Notes under the pieces: model-generated
Seen by the model: the letters and a program-made list of their open reading frames with translations, nothing else
The model's database searches: none
What the model was told of the DNA's origin: nothing
DNA from: Phaeoceros laevis
Taxonomy: Eukaryota; Anthocerotophyta; Anthocerotopsida; Notothyladales
Assembly (NCBI GenBank): GCA_049999765.1
Contig: JBNGIQ010009483.1
Location: forward strand, 324,190 to 379,996
Direction: 5' to 3'
DNA: 55,807 bases
Translations under genes and position numbers: made by a program
In this document: positions 12,393 through 23,126 of the stretch, piece by piece
Layout: every line of letters starts with the position of its first letter
Position numbering within the stretch: position 1 is the first letter of the stretch

Positions 12393-13486
12393 TCAATATC
12401 GTCTCCTAGCTGGGCTCCGTGATCTGTGCCCCCCTTGCCTTGGTGACCTGATAATGTTTTGGAAGGAAAGAAGAGCTTTATTTGCCTCGACATGCAGGCT
12501 GAATTCACTCGCAATCACAACAACTTCTAAATCACAAACCGAAAACGAGGGGCATTAAGAACGCAGCTCAAGGGTAGCTAGAAGTACCTTCTCCTAGTGT
12601 TTCGGCGGTTGAGAGGTCCATTACTGAAAGCCCAATTCACAGAGATGTGATGTGAAAGGAGTTCGTGCCCGTCCAACTGATCAATGGCAGCCTGCGCTTC
12701 CCTTTTGGCCTCAAACTCAATGAGAGCGTAACCCTGCAAGTAGAAAAGCCAGTCAAGCAATGTTGGCAACAATAACTTCACAACGCTTTCAAGCTGAGGC
12801 ACATGACGAATGACAGCAGGCTCTCCAGAGGCTAATGCTTTCCAATAGAACCTCATTATGCTCCGACCAGGTTCCAACTAATCGAGCAAACAATGAACCT
12901 CATCACCCAACAACAAGTGCCTTGATGAAACCACAGACCTTCACGAACCCCGTTCTCCGATCCAGGTTAAGGTGCAGATTCTTGATCTCCCCATACTCTG
13001 CAAACGCCTCATGGAGGTCGTCTTCCTGCGCCTCTTCATGAACTCCAGTTACAAGAATAATCCAACCTTCCACAGCTGTCCAGCATACCGTCAAGGGAAG
13101 ACAGCTACATTTCCAGCTTCTACCTGCCGAAAATTCTGTGCAATGACTACAAAAGGCAAAGAAATGATCCTCTGCGTCGAGAACATTACCAGTGTAAAGG
13201 AAAGGATACATTTCTGAGGACCGGGGCCCCCACCGGAGTCTAAGGACTCAAAATTTTTGACTGCATACCGGTTAGACCTATCGATATCCTCCCGGAAACC
13301 ACGGCCCTTCGTCTTTCGATTTCCATGTTGTGAAGCTCCAGCCCCGAAAGCTCCTCCTCCCCCAGTAATGGTAGACTTGAGCTTCGGCGCTGGAGCAGCA
13401 TAGGCATCATCCATTGGAACATCCTCGTCCATCAAATCTTCCTCCTCAGGCTCGATGTCCACAGCGTCCACATCTGCATTTGCCAT
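12393..13486 (-). CDS. Y14: Exon-junction-complex RNA-binding protein Y14 (RBM8A)
   Basis: Y14 pairs with Mago in the exon junction complex deposited on spliced mRNA. Four exons join in phase to 204 residues: 13210-13486, 12939-13075, 12588-12733, 12393-12447. The acidic N-terminus ([20 protein letters not shown]) and [20 protein letters not shown] are typical. The RRM carries RNP2-like WIILVTGV and RNP1-like TGFVKGYALIEF, then [12 protein letters not shown] and ISVNWAF. Simple read-through of exon 3 would stop after RRRYF. Splicing AG|GTACTT to CAG|GTCACC instead adds [17 protein letters not shown], the RS-rich tail expected of Y14, so I include that 55-nt exon. A telo-box (13567) lies just upstream. 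Confidence 0.95.
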
Positions 13487-13922
13487 GCCTCCCTTCCCGC
13501 CACTGTTCCTTCTGCGCTCGTGGGATCTTTGGGACTCATAGACTTTGGCGGGTGCGATTAGTCTCCTTAGGGTTGGGGTAGGTGGGGTACGTTTGCTTGC
13601 TGTTCGTGCGAGAAATGAAAAACAACCGACCGTTACCGATGTAGCAACAAGAACTGGAATGCGCGAGGAAGTGAAGTGTGATAGAGGCCGTGCCTATCAA
13701 CTGTGAGCTGCATCGTTATGCAATCCCCGCCGAGTGGGTGCCCCGTAAAAGCCTCATACAAAATTGCCAAGCTCACAAAATTGTGAAATGGGGCCATCTC
13801 ATCATGTTCTGGCCTAGCAAACTACCCAACATTCTGCCAACTACCCAACATTCTGCAAAATTCCAGAAGGAGCGAAGCGTCTCCCTCCACTAAAATCAGT
13901 CTGTCAGAGTGGGATTCAACGA
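13487..13922. other. Y14 promoter and spacer
   Basis: This stretch holds the Y14 5' region, including the telo-box at 13567-13574, and the short 3' flank of the next minus-strand gene. CCCAACATTCTGC occurs twice, near 13826 and 13844. No other gene is visible. Confidence 0.5.
13567..13574 (-). promoter_or_regulatory. Telo-box (AACCCTAA) upstream of Y14
   Basis: TTAGGGTT on the plus strand is AACCCTAA on the gene's strand, 80 bp above the Y14 start codon. Telo-boxes are enriched near starts of plant RNA-processing and translation genes. The match is seen; the role is inferred. Confidence 0.45.
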
Positions 13923-16900
13923 TTAAGGAGACGGACAATCTCCCTTGTATACACAGCTTCGAGCATGTAGATAGTACGCGGATGTCTTATACAGGTAGGT
14001 CTTTTGGCATCCCAAAAGCATGTATCTGCAAGGCACCCTTCCCGCATCATTATCTGGCGCCGGCTTGTTCTCAGTGGATTTGTCCCTTGGCTTTCTACTT
14101 CTCCTTGGTGTTGCCCTCTTCGCTCCATCAGATAATTCATCTTCTCCATTCATATCTTTGAGCGACTCATTCGGAGAATAGTCTTGACTGTCCGAAAGAC
14201 AGATGGGAATCTCCGTTTCCTTTCTGTCGGTAGGAGTTCGTCGGCTTATACCCTGTTCTCCTTTCTTCTTTCCCCTCCCACTTTCACTTCCTTTTTTCCT
14301 CTTTCTCTTGCCACCTTTCTCTTCAAGCCTGGTATTATCGCCTGACGAGTCTGCAGATGGCTTCTCATGATTTTCTTGAGCAGCTTGTACCTCGTTACCA
14401 GCTGCAGTTTCCGATACAGGTTTCACCTTTCTGGGAGAACTCCTAATTGGAGTTGCAACTCTCAGAAGCCTTCCATCCTGCACCGTTTCAGGTACTTGTC
14501 CCTGCTCCTTGTTATACTTGCTTCCAGTATTGTCCTCCTGTCTATGGACTGCTGAACCCTCGATAGACGCTGGCATGTGCTCCTCCTCTACAAACGCAAC
14601 CAATGACTTGGACCCTTCACCGTTGACATTTACTGCCCTTGGAGTAAGTGTGTCCGTGAAAAGAAAACCCTCTACATCACTGTGAAGACTGCTATGCTTT
14701 TTAGTTAGTCTCCTCCTCCTCTTTGAGACGGGTGTGTGCTCAGGGTGCTCTGGATCCTGGGTCAAAGGTTTGCTCCCCTCGGTCACAACTTCTGGTCTAT
14801 TCTCCTCTTCCTGTGAAGCTTGTAAAGGTGCACCCGTCAAGCTGCCGTTCACATTGCCAAAGGAACCACCAACTTGCTCTGACACGCTTGGGTTTTCTAC
14901 AGGTGCAGTAGCACCCTCCAGCTCTTCATTCACAGGTTGCTCATCTCCTCTGTCTTGTTTGTTTCGTTTCGATTTCCTCTTTTTCCTTCGTCTGCCATCA
15001 CCGTTCTCCTGCCGATGGGTCACTGTAGACATGAGAGTGTCTGGAACTTCAGGTAGAATCGAACGACTATCTTCTGCACCATTGGATGGAAGATCAAGCC
15101 CTTCTGATCCATTTAACATGATGGCATCACCAAGCTGACCACCAGTGCTTGGCGCTGAACTGCCAAAAGAAATGCACAACTTAACTGAAGATGTGGAAGC
15201 CAGTGACACCTGATAAGAGGACAGTGCACAGGAGCTCTTCTACGCAGGTCAGGTTCTAGCAATGACGAAGTTATGGCAATGACGAAGTATCAGAACACAA
15301 GGCCTTTTCAGTACTAACTGTAACCTGTTATTTCGAAGATCACAGTGAGTGAGGAACATACAGTTGTCTACATATGACAATCACTAATCATAACCACACC
15401 CAGTCCCTTCTGAGGGCGTATCTCTTGCACATACTCTTTCGCAACCAGAGAAACAGAACAGAGAAGCTCGAAAGCCATTGCTACTTACTGTATTGCTGTA
15501 GACGCGCAGTCGGGTCTTCGTTCCCTCTTCCTGGTTGGAGGTGAGTGAGGTGCACCATTGCCCAAACTCTCATGTAATTCAGAACAACCGGCCCCTAACA
15601 AGAGAAGATGTTTAACGGTAAATAGGGCCCTGCTCTTTCACACAGACATGTACTGTAGATTGCAATGATTGACGACCGAAAGAAGTATCTCCAATACAAC
15701 CGCTTTTCAGAAGAGTTCTTCATTACCAGGTTTTCTTTTTGAAGGTTTTCTGTAAGGCTGACTGGCTGTTTCACAGGATGCATTAGTATCTTGACTTCCC
15801 GTTGGTTCAACTGGTGCAGGCTGATCTTCTGTGCACGACACATTCCATTGTCAGAACTCACATTTATCTGGAGCCCTGAAAACCTGGAAAATGTTTGCAG
15901 TGCGACACTCTTATTACCTGCTGGTCTCTGACTTACCTCCCATTTGAAAAACCCTTGTGAACTTCTGAGGACTTTTACTGGATTTTTGAGGCGTTTCTTG
16001 CTTCTCAGCTGGGCCACCAGTACCCTGGTTTCCTTGCTCAACTTCCTGCTGAATATTTTCTGGCCAGCTATTACCACTAGGGCCACCTAGACCGTCTTCA
16101 GGACTGTTGCTTACGAGTTTGCCTTTCTGTGGCGTTCCTTGTTCCTCAGCTGTAGCACCTGTATCTTGGTTCCGTTGCTCTATGTCTTGCTGATGGCCTT
16201 CCTCCTGGCTATTCCCACTAGGGGCCTCTGGTTTGTCTTCACGACTGGTGTTGTGCAATTTGCCTTTCTGTGGCGTTCCTTGTTCCTCAGCTGTACCACC
16301 TGTATCCTGGTTCTCTTGCACTATGTCTTGCTCAAGTACTTCCTCCAAGCTCATAACACTAGGGCCAGGAGGCTCTGGGAATGGATGCTGAGTCACATCA
16401 GGGACAGAAGTCATGCCGTCCTCAGCATGTGCAGTACCTCTTTGCGAAGGAGGAACAGGAGACATGTGAGTTGCAGTGCATTTCCCCAGAGAGGTATCAA
16501 CGATTTGAAAGTCATGAAAGGCGAGGGATGACACTGGAGGAAGGGTAGACGTTGCCATAGCTGCAGTGGGGACATCTGTCCTAGCAGGACTTTCCGCAGG
16601 GTCTCTGTTCCTCGCAATTTGGAACAGCGACTTGCAAGGAGTAGAGTAGCCCTTGAATTTCACAACGTCGACAGCATTTTCCTTTGCAGCGCTAAAGCTG
16701 GGCACGGGAACAGAGCTTGTCACTGGGTTGGAGCTTCGAATCAACTCTACATCGTCATCTGAAGCAGCCCCAATCACCGAATTTTTCTTCAAAGGTGAAG
16801 TGTTCCTCCTTACAAACGGTGACTTGGCAGGAGATCCTGCTATGGTCTCAATTGGGCTCCTTCCCTGATCAGTTAGCTTCTGACCGCCTGCAGACTGGGA

Positions 16901-17489
16901 CCCAGAGAAAGGGAACTCGTTTTCTTGTCGGATATCAACTCGCACTTTCAGTTTGGCGCTTCCAGTGCCAAACATCTCGTTGACCCGAATAAGATCAGTG
17001 AGGACATAGTCATGACCGTCATATTCGAACTGCAAAGCGTTTGTAACAGGTCAGATCATCATAGTATTAGCATCAGCTCAGATTTCTGCTCAAAGCACCC
17101 AACTGGTGTCCACTACTGACTGCAGAAGCCAGGCCATCTAGTTCCAAGGAATACCTACCTCGATGGTTGTAATACTGGCTTCCTGAGGGAAATCAGGGAG
17201 CACACGCAGTGCATGTTGTAATGCCTCTGCAACCGCCACAACGTAGGATAAGTTAACGCTGAATAGAATCGGAGAAACACCCCACTCTGGAACACTTGCG
17301 GCAATTTGCCGCCGTCAGACATTAGCTGAAAGATTGACCACACGTCCGAAGTTCCCACGCCAGTACCTTACCTCGAACTTCGGCAATGCTGTCATTCCCT
17401 TGAACGCACACCGCAAAACGATGTGCTGGCTCCCCTCTAGTGGTGACGAAGAGCCGCACAGTGTGATCCGGAAGTGGCTGCAACTCCAT
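13923..17489 (-). CDS. Unrecognised nuclear-type protein with 47-aa tandem repeats
   Basis: I do not recognise this family. Six exons join in phase to 907 residues: 17372-17489, 17159-17226, 15937-17029, 15727-15828, 15489-15594, 13923-15159. Residues 8-100 alternate hydrophobic and charged positions in a way that suggests a small ubiquitin-like fold (VRLFVTTRGEPAHRFAVCV; FEYDGHDYVLTDLI). A Pro/Ser/Thr-rich middle follows, with three tandem 47-residue units built on NQDTG-TAEEQGTPQKGKL. The second half is rich in Lys/Arg/Glu with basic clusters such as KKRKSKRNK that look like nuclear localisation signals. The C-terminus has one Cys/His cluster, C-x6-C-x13-H-x3-C, that could bind zinc. Start ATG 17489 gives the only frame that splices cleanly. 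Gene structure is solid; function unknown. Confidence 0.75.
15960..16318 (-). repeat. Three tandem 141 bp (47-codon) coding repeats
   Basis: Inside exon 3 of the preceding gene, units begin at 16318, 16177 and 16036 on the minus strand, exactly 141 nt apart. The first two are nearly identical in DNA over the block encoding TAEEQGTPQKGKL. The third is diverged and shortened (EKQETPQKSSKSP). The length is a multiple of three, so the frame is kept. Confidence 0.85.
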
Positions 17490-19205
17490 CCTGTACCTTC
17501 CTGCATGCACGCCGCCAAGCAGGAGCCAAAATTTTAGGAGGCTTGAACCTCCGCTGCCCTAACACTAGGCGCCCCCTACCAACGACTATGCATCCTTCGG
17601 GTGCAAGTGTGCTACTCAATCATTCTTCGTCAAAACAAAACAAAAATTGCACCTTGTTTGCTCGGAGTGGCGTGTAAAGTCACACCTTGGCAGTCAGCAC
17701 TGGCACCATTCACGTAGCACCTGAGCTCCCCCCTCAGCCTACAGGCACAGCACAAAGAGCACAGCGCCACAATTCACAGCTAAACCGCTCCCCAGAGAGA
17801 AACCTAGGCAGCTACCATCAGATGCCTGAGAGTACTCCTGGCGGCAGAGAATTACAAGAAAACCTTCCGCCCACCACCGCATTAAATCCGTGCCTGAGGA
17901 ACAGGACCGCTCAAGGTATCAGTCCTTCAGCACAGCCCGGATTTGAGGTGCAACAGAGTAAACAACTAAAACGTTTTCGTCTGTTACTCCCTGGCGACCT
18001 GGAGATCGTGACAATCGAGCTGGCAGGATAACTGCCTTGCTGCGAAATGTATCATGCGCCATCCCTCGTCTCACCGCCAACATTCCCCAAACACTGACAA
18101 GCAAAAGGAGTACCAACGACAGAAGAATGCCAAATTGACATGTCACCGCCGGCAAAATCGTAAATAGAAGAGCGCGTCATGCAGGGGGAAGGACACTGGA
18201 GTGGACAGAGGATTTGAGGACGCATTGATAAGTCTCGCAGATATACATACGTTCTTTCCGTGGTTTAGGCCCGGGTATTCCTCGCTTCACTGCGGTATGG
18301 CGGTTACTCCATCTGAGTAATTAGTGGTCTACAACGTTTGAGCCCTAATAATCTACAAAATGTGCGTCAGGGGAGCATTGGATAATGGTTGCTGTAACGG
18401 CGCTGGGCAGTCTCTCTCTTGGTTACGCGCCAATTCTGCGGTGTTTGTTCACTCCGAGCTGGAGACTGGAGCCCTCTGCCTGTGCTTCAAGTTGAGCGTT
18501 GGTGGCTGCATGATAGCGATAGCCTGATACTTGTCTCCTGTGCCGCTCTTGGCGATGTGAACCTCAGGGTTGATTGGATGGGGATTTCCCTTTTGGGGAT
18601 GCCCTGTTGCATATCGGAGATGCAATTGGGGAGGCGATCTCTTCTTTCAGCTGGTGCGAAGATCCAGGAGCGATCGCATTGCTTGAGGCATGCGAGCTGA
18701 CCGCGAGGAGATTTTGCAGCTGGAGAATGAGCTTGCGGTCGATGTAAGGTCATTTAGCTGTTCACTTGTCATGGAATTGGCTTCTCTTCCTTCAGCTTTT
18801 GCCTGCTTGTTGAATGCCGCTGGGCGGGTCGTGGTGTGAATCTCTGCGAGCATGGGATTGAGGTACGCACTGGCGGCTGGTGAGGGAAGTTTTTTACAGT
18901 CGGCTGCAGGCTGCATGTAAGCCTGGCCTACCCTGGCAGGTCTGCTCTGGTGCAACTTTGCGCTCCAGCTGGAGTCCCTGCATGTGATTGTGCTTTTGTT
19001 GCTTGCATGGGCCCTGTCGCAGATTGAGTTTTGCTCGCAAGGGTCCTGGATTTTCTTTTCTTCGCAGTAGTGTCGCCGCTTGCAACTTGGAGAACTCAGA
19101 AAGGTAGCCCCTTCAATACTGTAGAACTACTTGGTTTTGATTGGGCTAGGTCAAGCAGTCGTCCAATGCTAGCCTGCTGATTGCTGTAGGGCAATTGTTT
19201 GCAGT
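17490..19205. other. Divergent promoter region and spliced leader of the next gene
   Basis: The minus-strand gene ending at 17489 and the plus-strand gene at 19206 diverge from here. A run after 18360 probably contains the plus-strand leader. One candidate leader exon ends at donor GATGTAAGG (about 18743). A clean 36-nt exon lies at about 19069-19104, between acceptor CTTCGCAG and donor AAAGGTAGC. The acceptor TTTGCAG then falls directly before 19205. No other coding frame is supported; the open frame at 17687-18031 has no recognisable content. Confidence 0.4.
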
Positions 19206-22200
19206 ATGGATACAGCTATGCCAGGCGAAGACGCGGAGAAAGATTTGGTGGAGGGGAAAGGAAATCCCGAGGTGGCCTTGGATCAGCACGAGGGGAAGCA
19301 AGCTGTTGATGTATCCCCTGTGCAGGAGTCATTGCCCGGGCACATATCTGAACCGCAAATAAGTCCTGGGGTTGAAAACCATTTGGAAAATGGCGCGGCT
19401 TTCACGTCCAAAGAGGTGGAATCTGAGAAAGACTTGGTGAAGGACCAGTTGATGGAAGTACCTTGCTGTAATGAGCCAGTCGTGGAAGCTCTCACGGACT
19501 CCGCGTTTGTTGAGAAGGAGATACCTCAAAATTCAGATGACGATTGTATCTGCTTAGGGGGTACGGCCCCTGTGGAAGAGCTTTGCAGCCAGCGTAACTT
19601 AGCAGACGCATCCAAGGTGATTGTGAAGGAAGAAGTTCTGGTTGCGGACGAGGATCTTGGGGTTTCCGAATGGAACAGCTGCCAGGATACAAATCATCTT
19701 GACAGCAGTACCGAGATGTATGTGGGTGGAGCTCCTAAAAGTGCAGATAAGGTTACTGACCAGGAGTGTTCGGTAAATGATGAAGTACAAGACGAGAAGC
19801 TCTGTGAAGCTGCTTCAGCCGCCCTGCCTTCCCATTGCCAAGTAGATGTAGACATGAGTGACGCGGTGCAGGACAGTATTGTCCATGACGAGTCGGCCCC
19901 AGAAATTGGCTCAGATCTGGATAAGGAAGGGGAGGCCGGTGAAGGCTTGCTACTGACCTGTGGACCTCAATGTGCAGCAAGAGAAGCTCTCCAGAGTTCA
20001 CCCTCTGACTGCAATGCAGAGAATTTGGTCAACAGGAGTGATGCGAATGTGTTGTGCAAGAATGTGCCCTGTATGGCCAAAACAGAGGGACAGACAGGTG
20101 ACACAGTTGAGCCTAACGATTTTGCCCTGGAAGGTCCAAGCCTTGCAGCTGCAGCCGTGCAAGAAGATAAGTCGGATTCAGAGCAGTCTGTTGGAGCTTT
20201 TCCACACAGGAGAACGTTGAGACGGAAGAAAAGAGTGGTGAGAGTCATAGATTCGGAGGAGGACGCTGCGTCAGTATCGGATTTTGCAGGATCACAGTCG
20301 TCGTCACAAAGGTCGCGTGGTGCTTTTGATGATGAAGCTGAAGTAAGCCCTCCACATTTTGGCGACGACGATGAGTTTCCTAGCGATTGTGAGAAGCCAC
20401 GCACATCAGACACGGATGAAAGTCTGGAAGAAGTGGGAGACTTCTTTGATGCTGAGGCAGAAGAGAGCCTAGGAGATGATGACCGCAGTGAGTCTGGCAG
20501 TGAGAAGGAATTGCCACTACAAGAGGATGACGATTTTATCAACGATGATGATGATGACAATGATGGAGACAGGTCATCAAGGGATGAAGAGTATTTTAGA
20601 CACAGCAGGAGGAAGCGATATTCGAGTTCAGATCCTTCTGACACTCCAGAATATGGTAAAGATTCTCCTGAAGTGCAACCCTCAGGTGGAGAAGTTGAAC
20701 TGGCTGAAAAAGGAAAAGGCAATGAACTAGGAGTAGTGAGGTATGAGGAAGATGTAGAGCAAGAAGAATCAGGCAAAGAAAACAGACATTCTCATGCATC
20801 TATGAGGGGCGAAGAAGAATCCTCTAAAAATGGTGTAGACCTTTTGGAAAGCAATTATGGTGCAGTTGCAGCTGGACGAGAAATGAAAACAAGTAATGGA
20901 GAGAAGGCGACTGGGCTACAATCCCAGGGAGAAGAGGACGAGGAAACGGCTGATGCAAAAACTTCGAGTAGAGAGGTAGAAACAACAAATGGATCAGCTG
21001 ACCAGATAACCCGGTTGATAAATAGACTGCTCACCACTGGGGCGATTACTGTTGACGAAGCCTCCCTTCTGAGGTTAAACAGAGGCAAAACAAATGCAGG
21101 AGCGGAGCCAGTGGATGGCTCACATGTGACAACCAGTGCTGTAACGAACCACAGATCCTTGGTGGATGAGAAGCTGGAGGTGCCTGTTAGTCATGACCCA
21201 GAATTGCAGAGGGGGTTGACAACAGATCCACTTGACAAAGGCCCTGGAGAGAAGTTGTGCAAGGAACGGAAGAGAAAGAAGAAGCAGCTGGATCAAGGTG
21301 GTCACCCACTTGAAGACTGCAGGTCATATCAGGGGATCGACAGAGCTGATGGAGCCCAGGACACGCCTACCATTCAGGCAGATGGTCCTGAGGAAGTCTG
21401 CATGCCTCATCCGCCCAAACAGAAGCGCAACAAGAAGGATAGATCAGACTCTACTGTGGACGTTATGGGCTACAAGCAGCGAGAGCCTGCTCTACTGGTG
21501 CTGAATGGTGACGCAGAGGTGAAGTCAGCAACCTGCCAAGCTGTGGTGTCAGAGGAAAATGATGCAGCTGAAATGGAGGAATCAGGAGGGAGAAAGAAAG
21601 AGAGGAGGAGCAAGAAACACCTCACAGACCCTAGGCTGGAGTCAGCCAGCTTTCCAGGGCCTTTGTCTGTCCAGCTGCATGAAGGATGTCTTCACAATGG
21701 AGTGTCAAAGAGCAAAGTAGGAGGACCCCACTCATTGAAAGCAAAGGCAAAGGAACTTGGTTTGGAATCTGATGGAAACGCCCCACTCTCAGATATTCGA
21801 AGAGAAAAAATGCGGAGGAAAAAGAGGAAGAGCAAAGGTGCAGAGGTGGAGAAACAACAAAGGGAGGCCAGAGACAAGGGAGACAGTGACGATCAGGATG
21901 AAGGTCCACTGTTAAAGCCAACTGAGCTGGAACCAGTTGTGCAAAACTCTGTGGTCGTCCAGGACCTAGGAGGGACTGAAGAGCTTTTCCAGGAAGAGTC
22001 CCCAGTCATGGGACTTTTAATCAAGAAGCGTAAGAAGAGGCAGGAAGAAGTCGAACAAATGGAAGATTGCGAATTGCCTAGTGTGGGAGAACAAGTCTCG
22101 AGTGAGAAGCCTCGAAAGAAAAAGAAGAAACGCAAGAATATAAGTGAGACAGCCAGCGAAATTCCAGTAGCACAAACGGAAGTTTCCGGGCAACCCCAGG

Positions 22201-23126
22201 GGGATTCTGTGGCCGAGTTGGAGGCCACAGAAGCAAATGACAAGATTGAGAGAAAGAAGAAAAAAAGTGATACGAAAGCCGCGAGTGATACGAAAGAAGC
22301 GGCCGTAGTACCACAGAATGATGCGTCATTGATAGAAACCGAGGTAACCACTAAACCGTCCCTCAAGCGAAAGCGGCGGAAAGGTTCACAGAAAACTGAA
22401 AATGCACCGAGGCTGCGGGTGGTGGAGCCAGAGGAACCGAATTGCCCACAGGAACAGATGCACGACAGGACTGAACAGGTGACAGCATCGGTGGCGGGCG
22501 CTCCGGTCGAAGCAGAAACGAAACTGAGTCGGGGACGAAAGAAAAAACAAAGAAAGCATGAGCAGTTTGTCAGGTTGGAGCCGGATGAGTCTGTGAGATC
22601 TAAGAGTCCGCCAAATGAACTGACCGGGAAGCAAGAAATTCAGAATGATTCTGTACCTGGTCCCATGGCTCAGAAGCACAGAAGAAAGAAGAAGTCGCGA
22701 AAGGATGGCGAAACAGCAGTGGACGACCTCGATGGGGTGACCATGTCTGAAGAACCTAGTCAGCCTCAGGAAGATGGGATTGAGAGCATCTGGAAAAGGT
22801 ATCTTCCAGAGAGTCCTGCCAAGCCTGCTAGGGAGCCATCTTCTTTACGAAAGAAAAAGAAAAAGAAATCGAAGAAGATTGAGCAGGAACCCATGTCTAC
22901 AAGAGCTGAAGCTGACATGAAGGATGATGAAGCGACATGGGACAACATTTGGAAGCAATACATAGCACAGACTCCAGAAAAGCCCCCACGTTCTCCAAGA
23001 AGGGAGAGGAGAGTGGCTCCTGGGAAGAAAGTGAAGTTGGCTAGATCTCTTGTTCCCTCTGAGGAGCCTCCTGTAGCATCGACTTCACCCAAGAGGAAGA
23101 AAAAGCGAAAGCTGAGGAAGGTGTAG
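19206..23126 (+). CDS. Unrecognised 1306-residue highly charged protein, nuclear-type
   Basis: I do not recognise this protein. One uninterrupted exon encodes 1306 residues from ATG 19206. The first 500 residues are strongly acidic, with D/E runs near 400-460 (for example DDDFINDDDDDNDGD). From about 620 on, short basic clusters of the form (R/K)KKK(R/K) recur many times, each followed by acidic spacer, as in nucleolar scaffold-like proteins. One non-charged island, TRLINRLLTTGAITVDEA near 605-625, may be a folded helix pair. Near the C-terminus a motif occurs twice, I-W-K-x-Y-x3-(S/T)-P-x-K-P at 1195 and 1248. The acceptor TTTGCAG at 19204 shows upstream exons, and a 36-nt exon there keeps frame, so an N-terminal extension is possible. 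Nuclear or nucleolar location is inferred from composition only. Confidence 0.75.
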   Translation: MDTAMPGEDAEKDLVEGKGNPEVALDQHEGKQAVDVSPVQESLPGHISEPQISPGVENHLENGAAFTSKEVESEKDLVKDQLMEVPCCNEPVVEALTDSAFVEKEIPQNSDDDCICLGGTAPVEELCSQRNLADASKVIVKEEVLVADEDLGVSEWNSCQDTNHLDSSTEMYVGGAPKSADKVTDQECSVNDEVQDEKLCEAASAALPSHCQVDVDMSDAVQDSIVHDESAPEIGSDLDKEGEAGEGLLLTCGPQCAAREALQSSPSDCNAENLVNRSDANVLCKNVPCMAKTEGQTGDTVEPNDFALEGPSLAAAAVQEDKSDSEQSVGAFPHRRTLRRKKRVVRVIDSEEDAASVSDFAGSQSSSQRSRGAFDDEAEVSPPHFGDDDEFPSDCEKPRTSDTDESLEEVGDFFDAEAEESLGDDDRSESGSEKELPLQEDDDFINDDDDDNDGDRSSRDEEYFRHSRRKRYSSSDPSDTPEYGKDSPEVQPSGGEVELAEKGKGNELGVVRYEEDVEQEESGKENRHSHASMRGEEESSKNGVDLLESNYGAVAAGREMKTSNGEKATGLQSQGEEDEETADAKTSSREVETTNGSADQITRLINRLLTTGAITVDEASLLRLNRGKTNAGAEPVDGSHVTTSAVTNHRSLVDEKLEVPVSHDPELQRGLTTDPLDKGPGEKLCKERKRKKKQLDQGGHPLEDCRSYQGIDRADGAQDTPTIQADGPEEVCMPHPPKQKRNKKDRSDSTVDVMGYKQREPALLVLNGDAEVKSATCQAVVSEENDAAEMEESGGRKKERRSKKHLTDPRLESASFPGPLSVQLHEGCLHNGVSKSKVGGPHSLKAKAKELGLESDGNAPLSDIRREKMRRKKRKSKGAEVEKQQREARDKGDSDDQDEGPLLKPTELEPVVQNSVVVQDLGGTEELFQEESPVMGLLIKKRKKRQEEVEQMEDCELPSVGEQVSSEKPRKKKKKRKNISETASEIPVAQTEVSGQPQGDSVAELEATEANDKIERKKKKSDTKAASDTKEAAVVPQNDASLIETEVTTKPSLKRKRRKGSQKTENAPRLRVVEPEEPNCPQEQMHDRTEQVTASVAGAPVEAETKLSRGRKKKQRKHEQFVRLEPDESVRSKSPPNELTGKQEIQNDSVPGPMAQKHRRKKKSRKDGETAVDDLDGVTMSEEPSQPQEDGIESIWKRYLPESPAKPAREPSSLRKKKKKKSKKIEQEPMSTRAEADMKDDEATWDNIWKQYIAQTPEKPPRSPRRERRVAPGKKVKLARSLVPSEEPPVASTSPKRKKKRKLRKV

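Noticed and set aside
19967-20776. 269-codon minus-strand frame rich in Ser
   Set aside because: It is the antisense of the acidic D/E-rich part of the 1306-residue protein; Ser runs are the expected complement of Asp/Glu codons.
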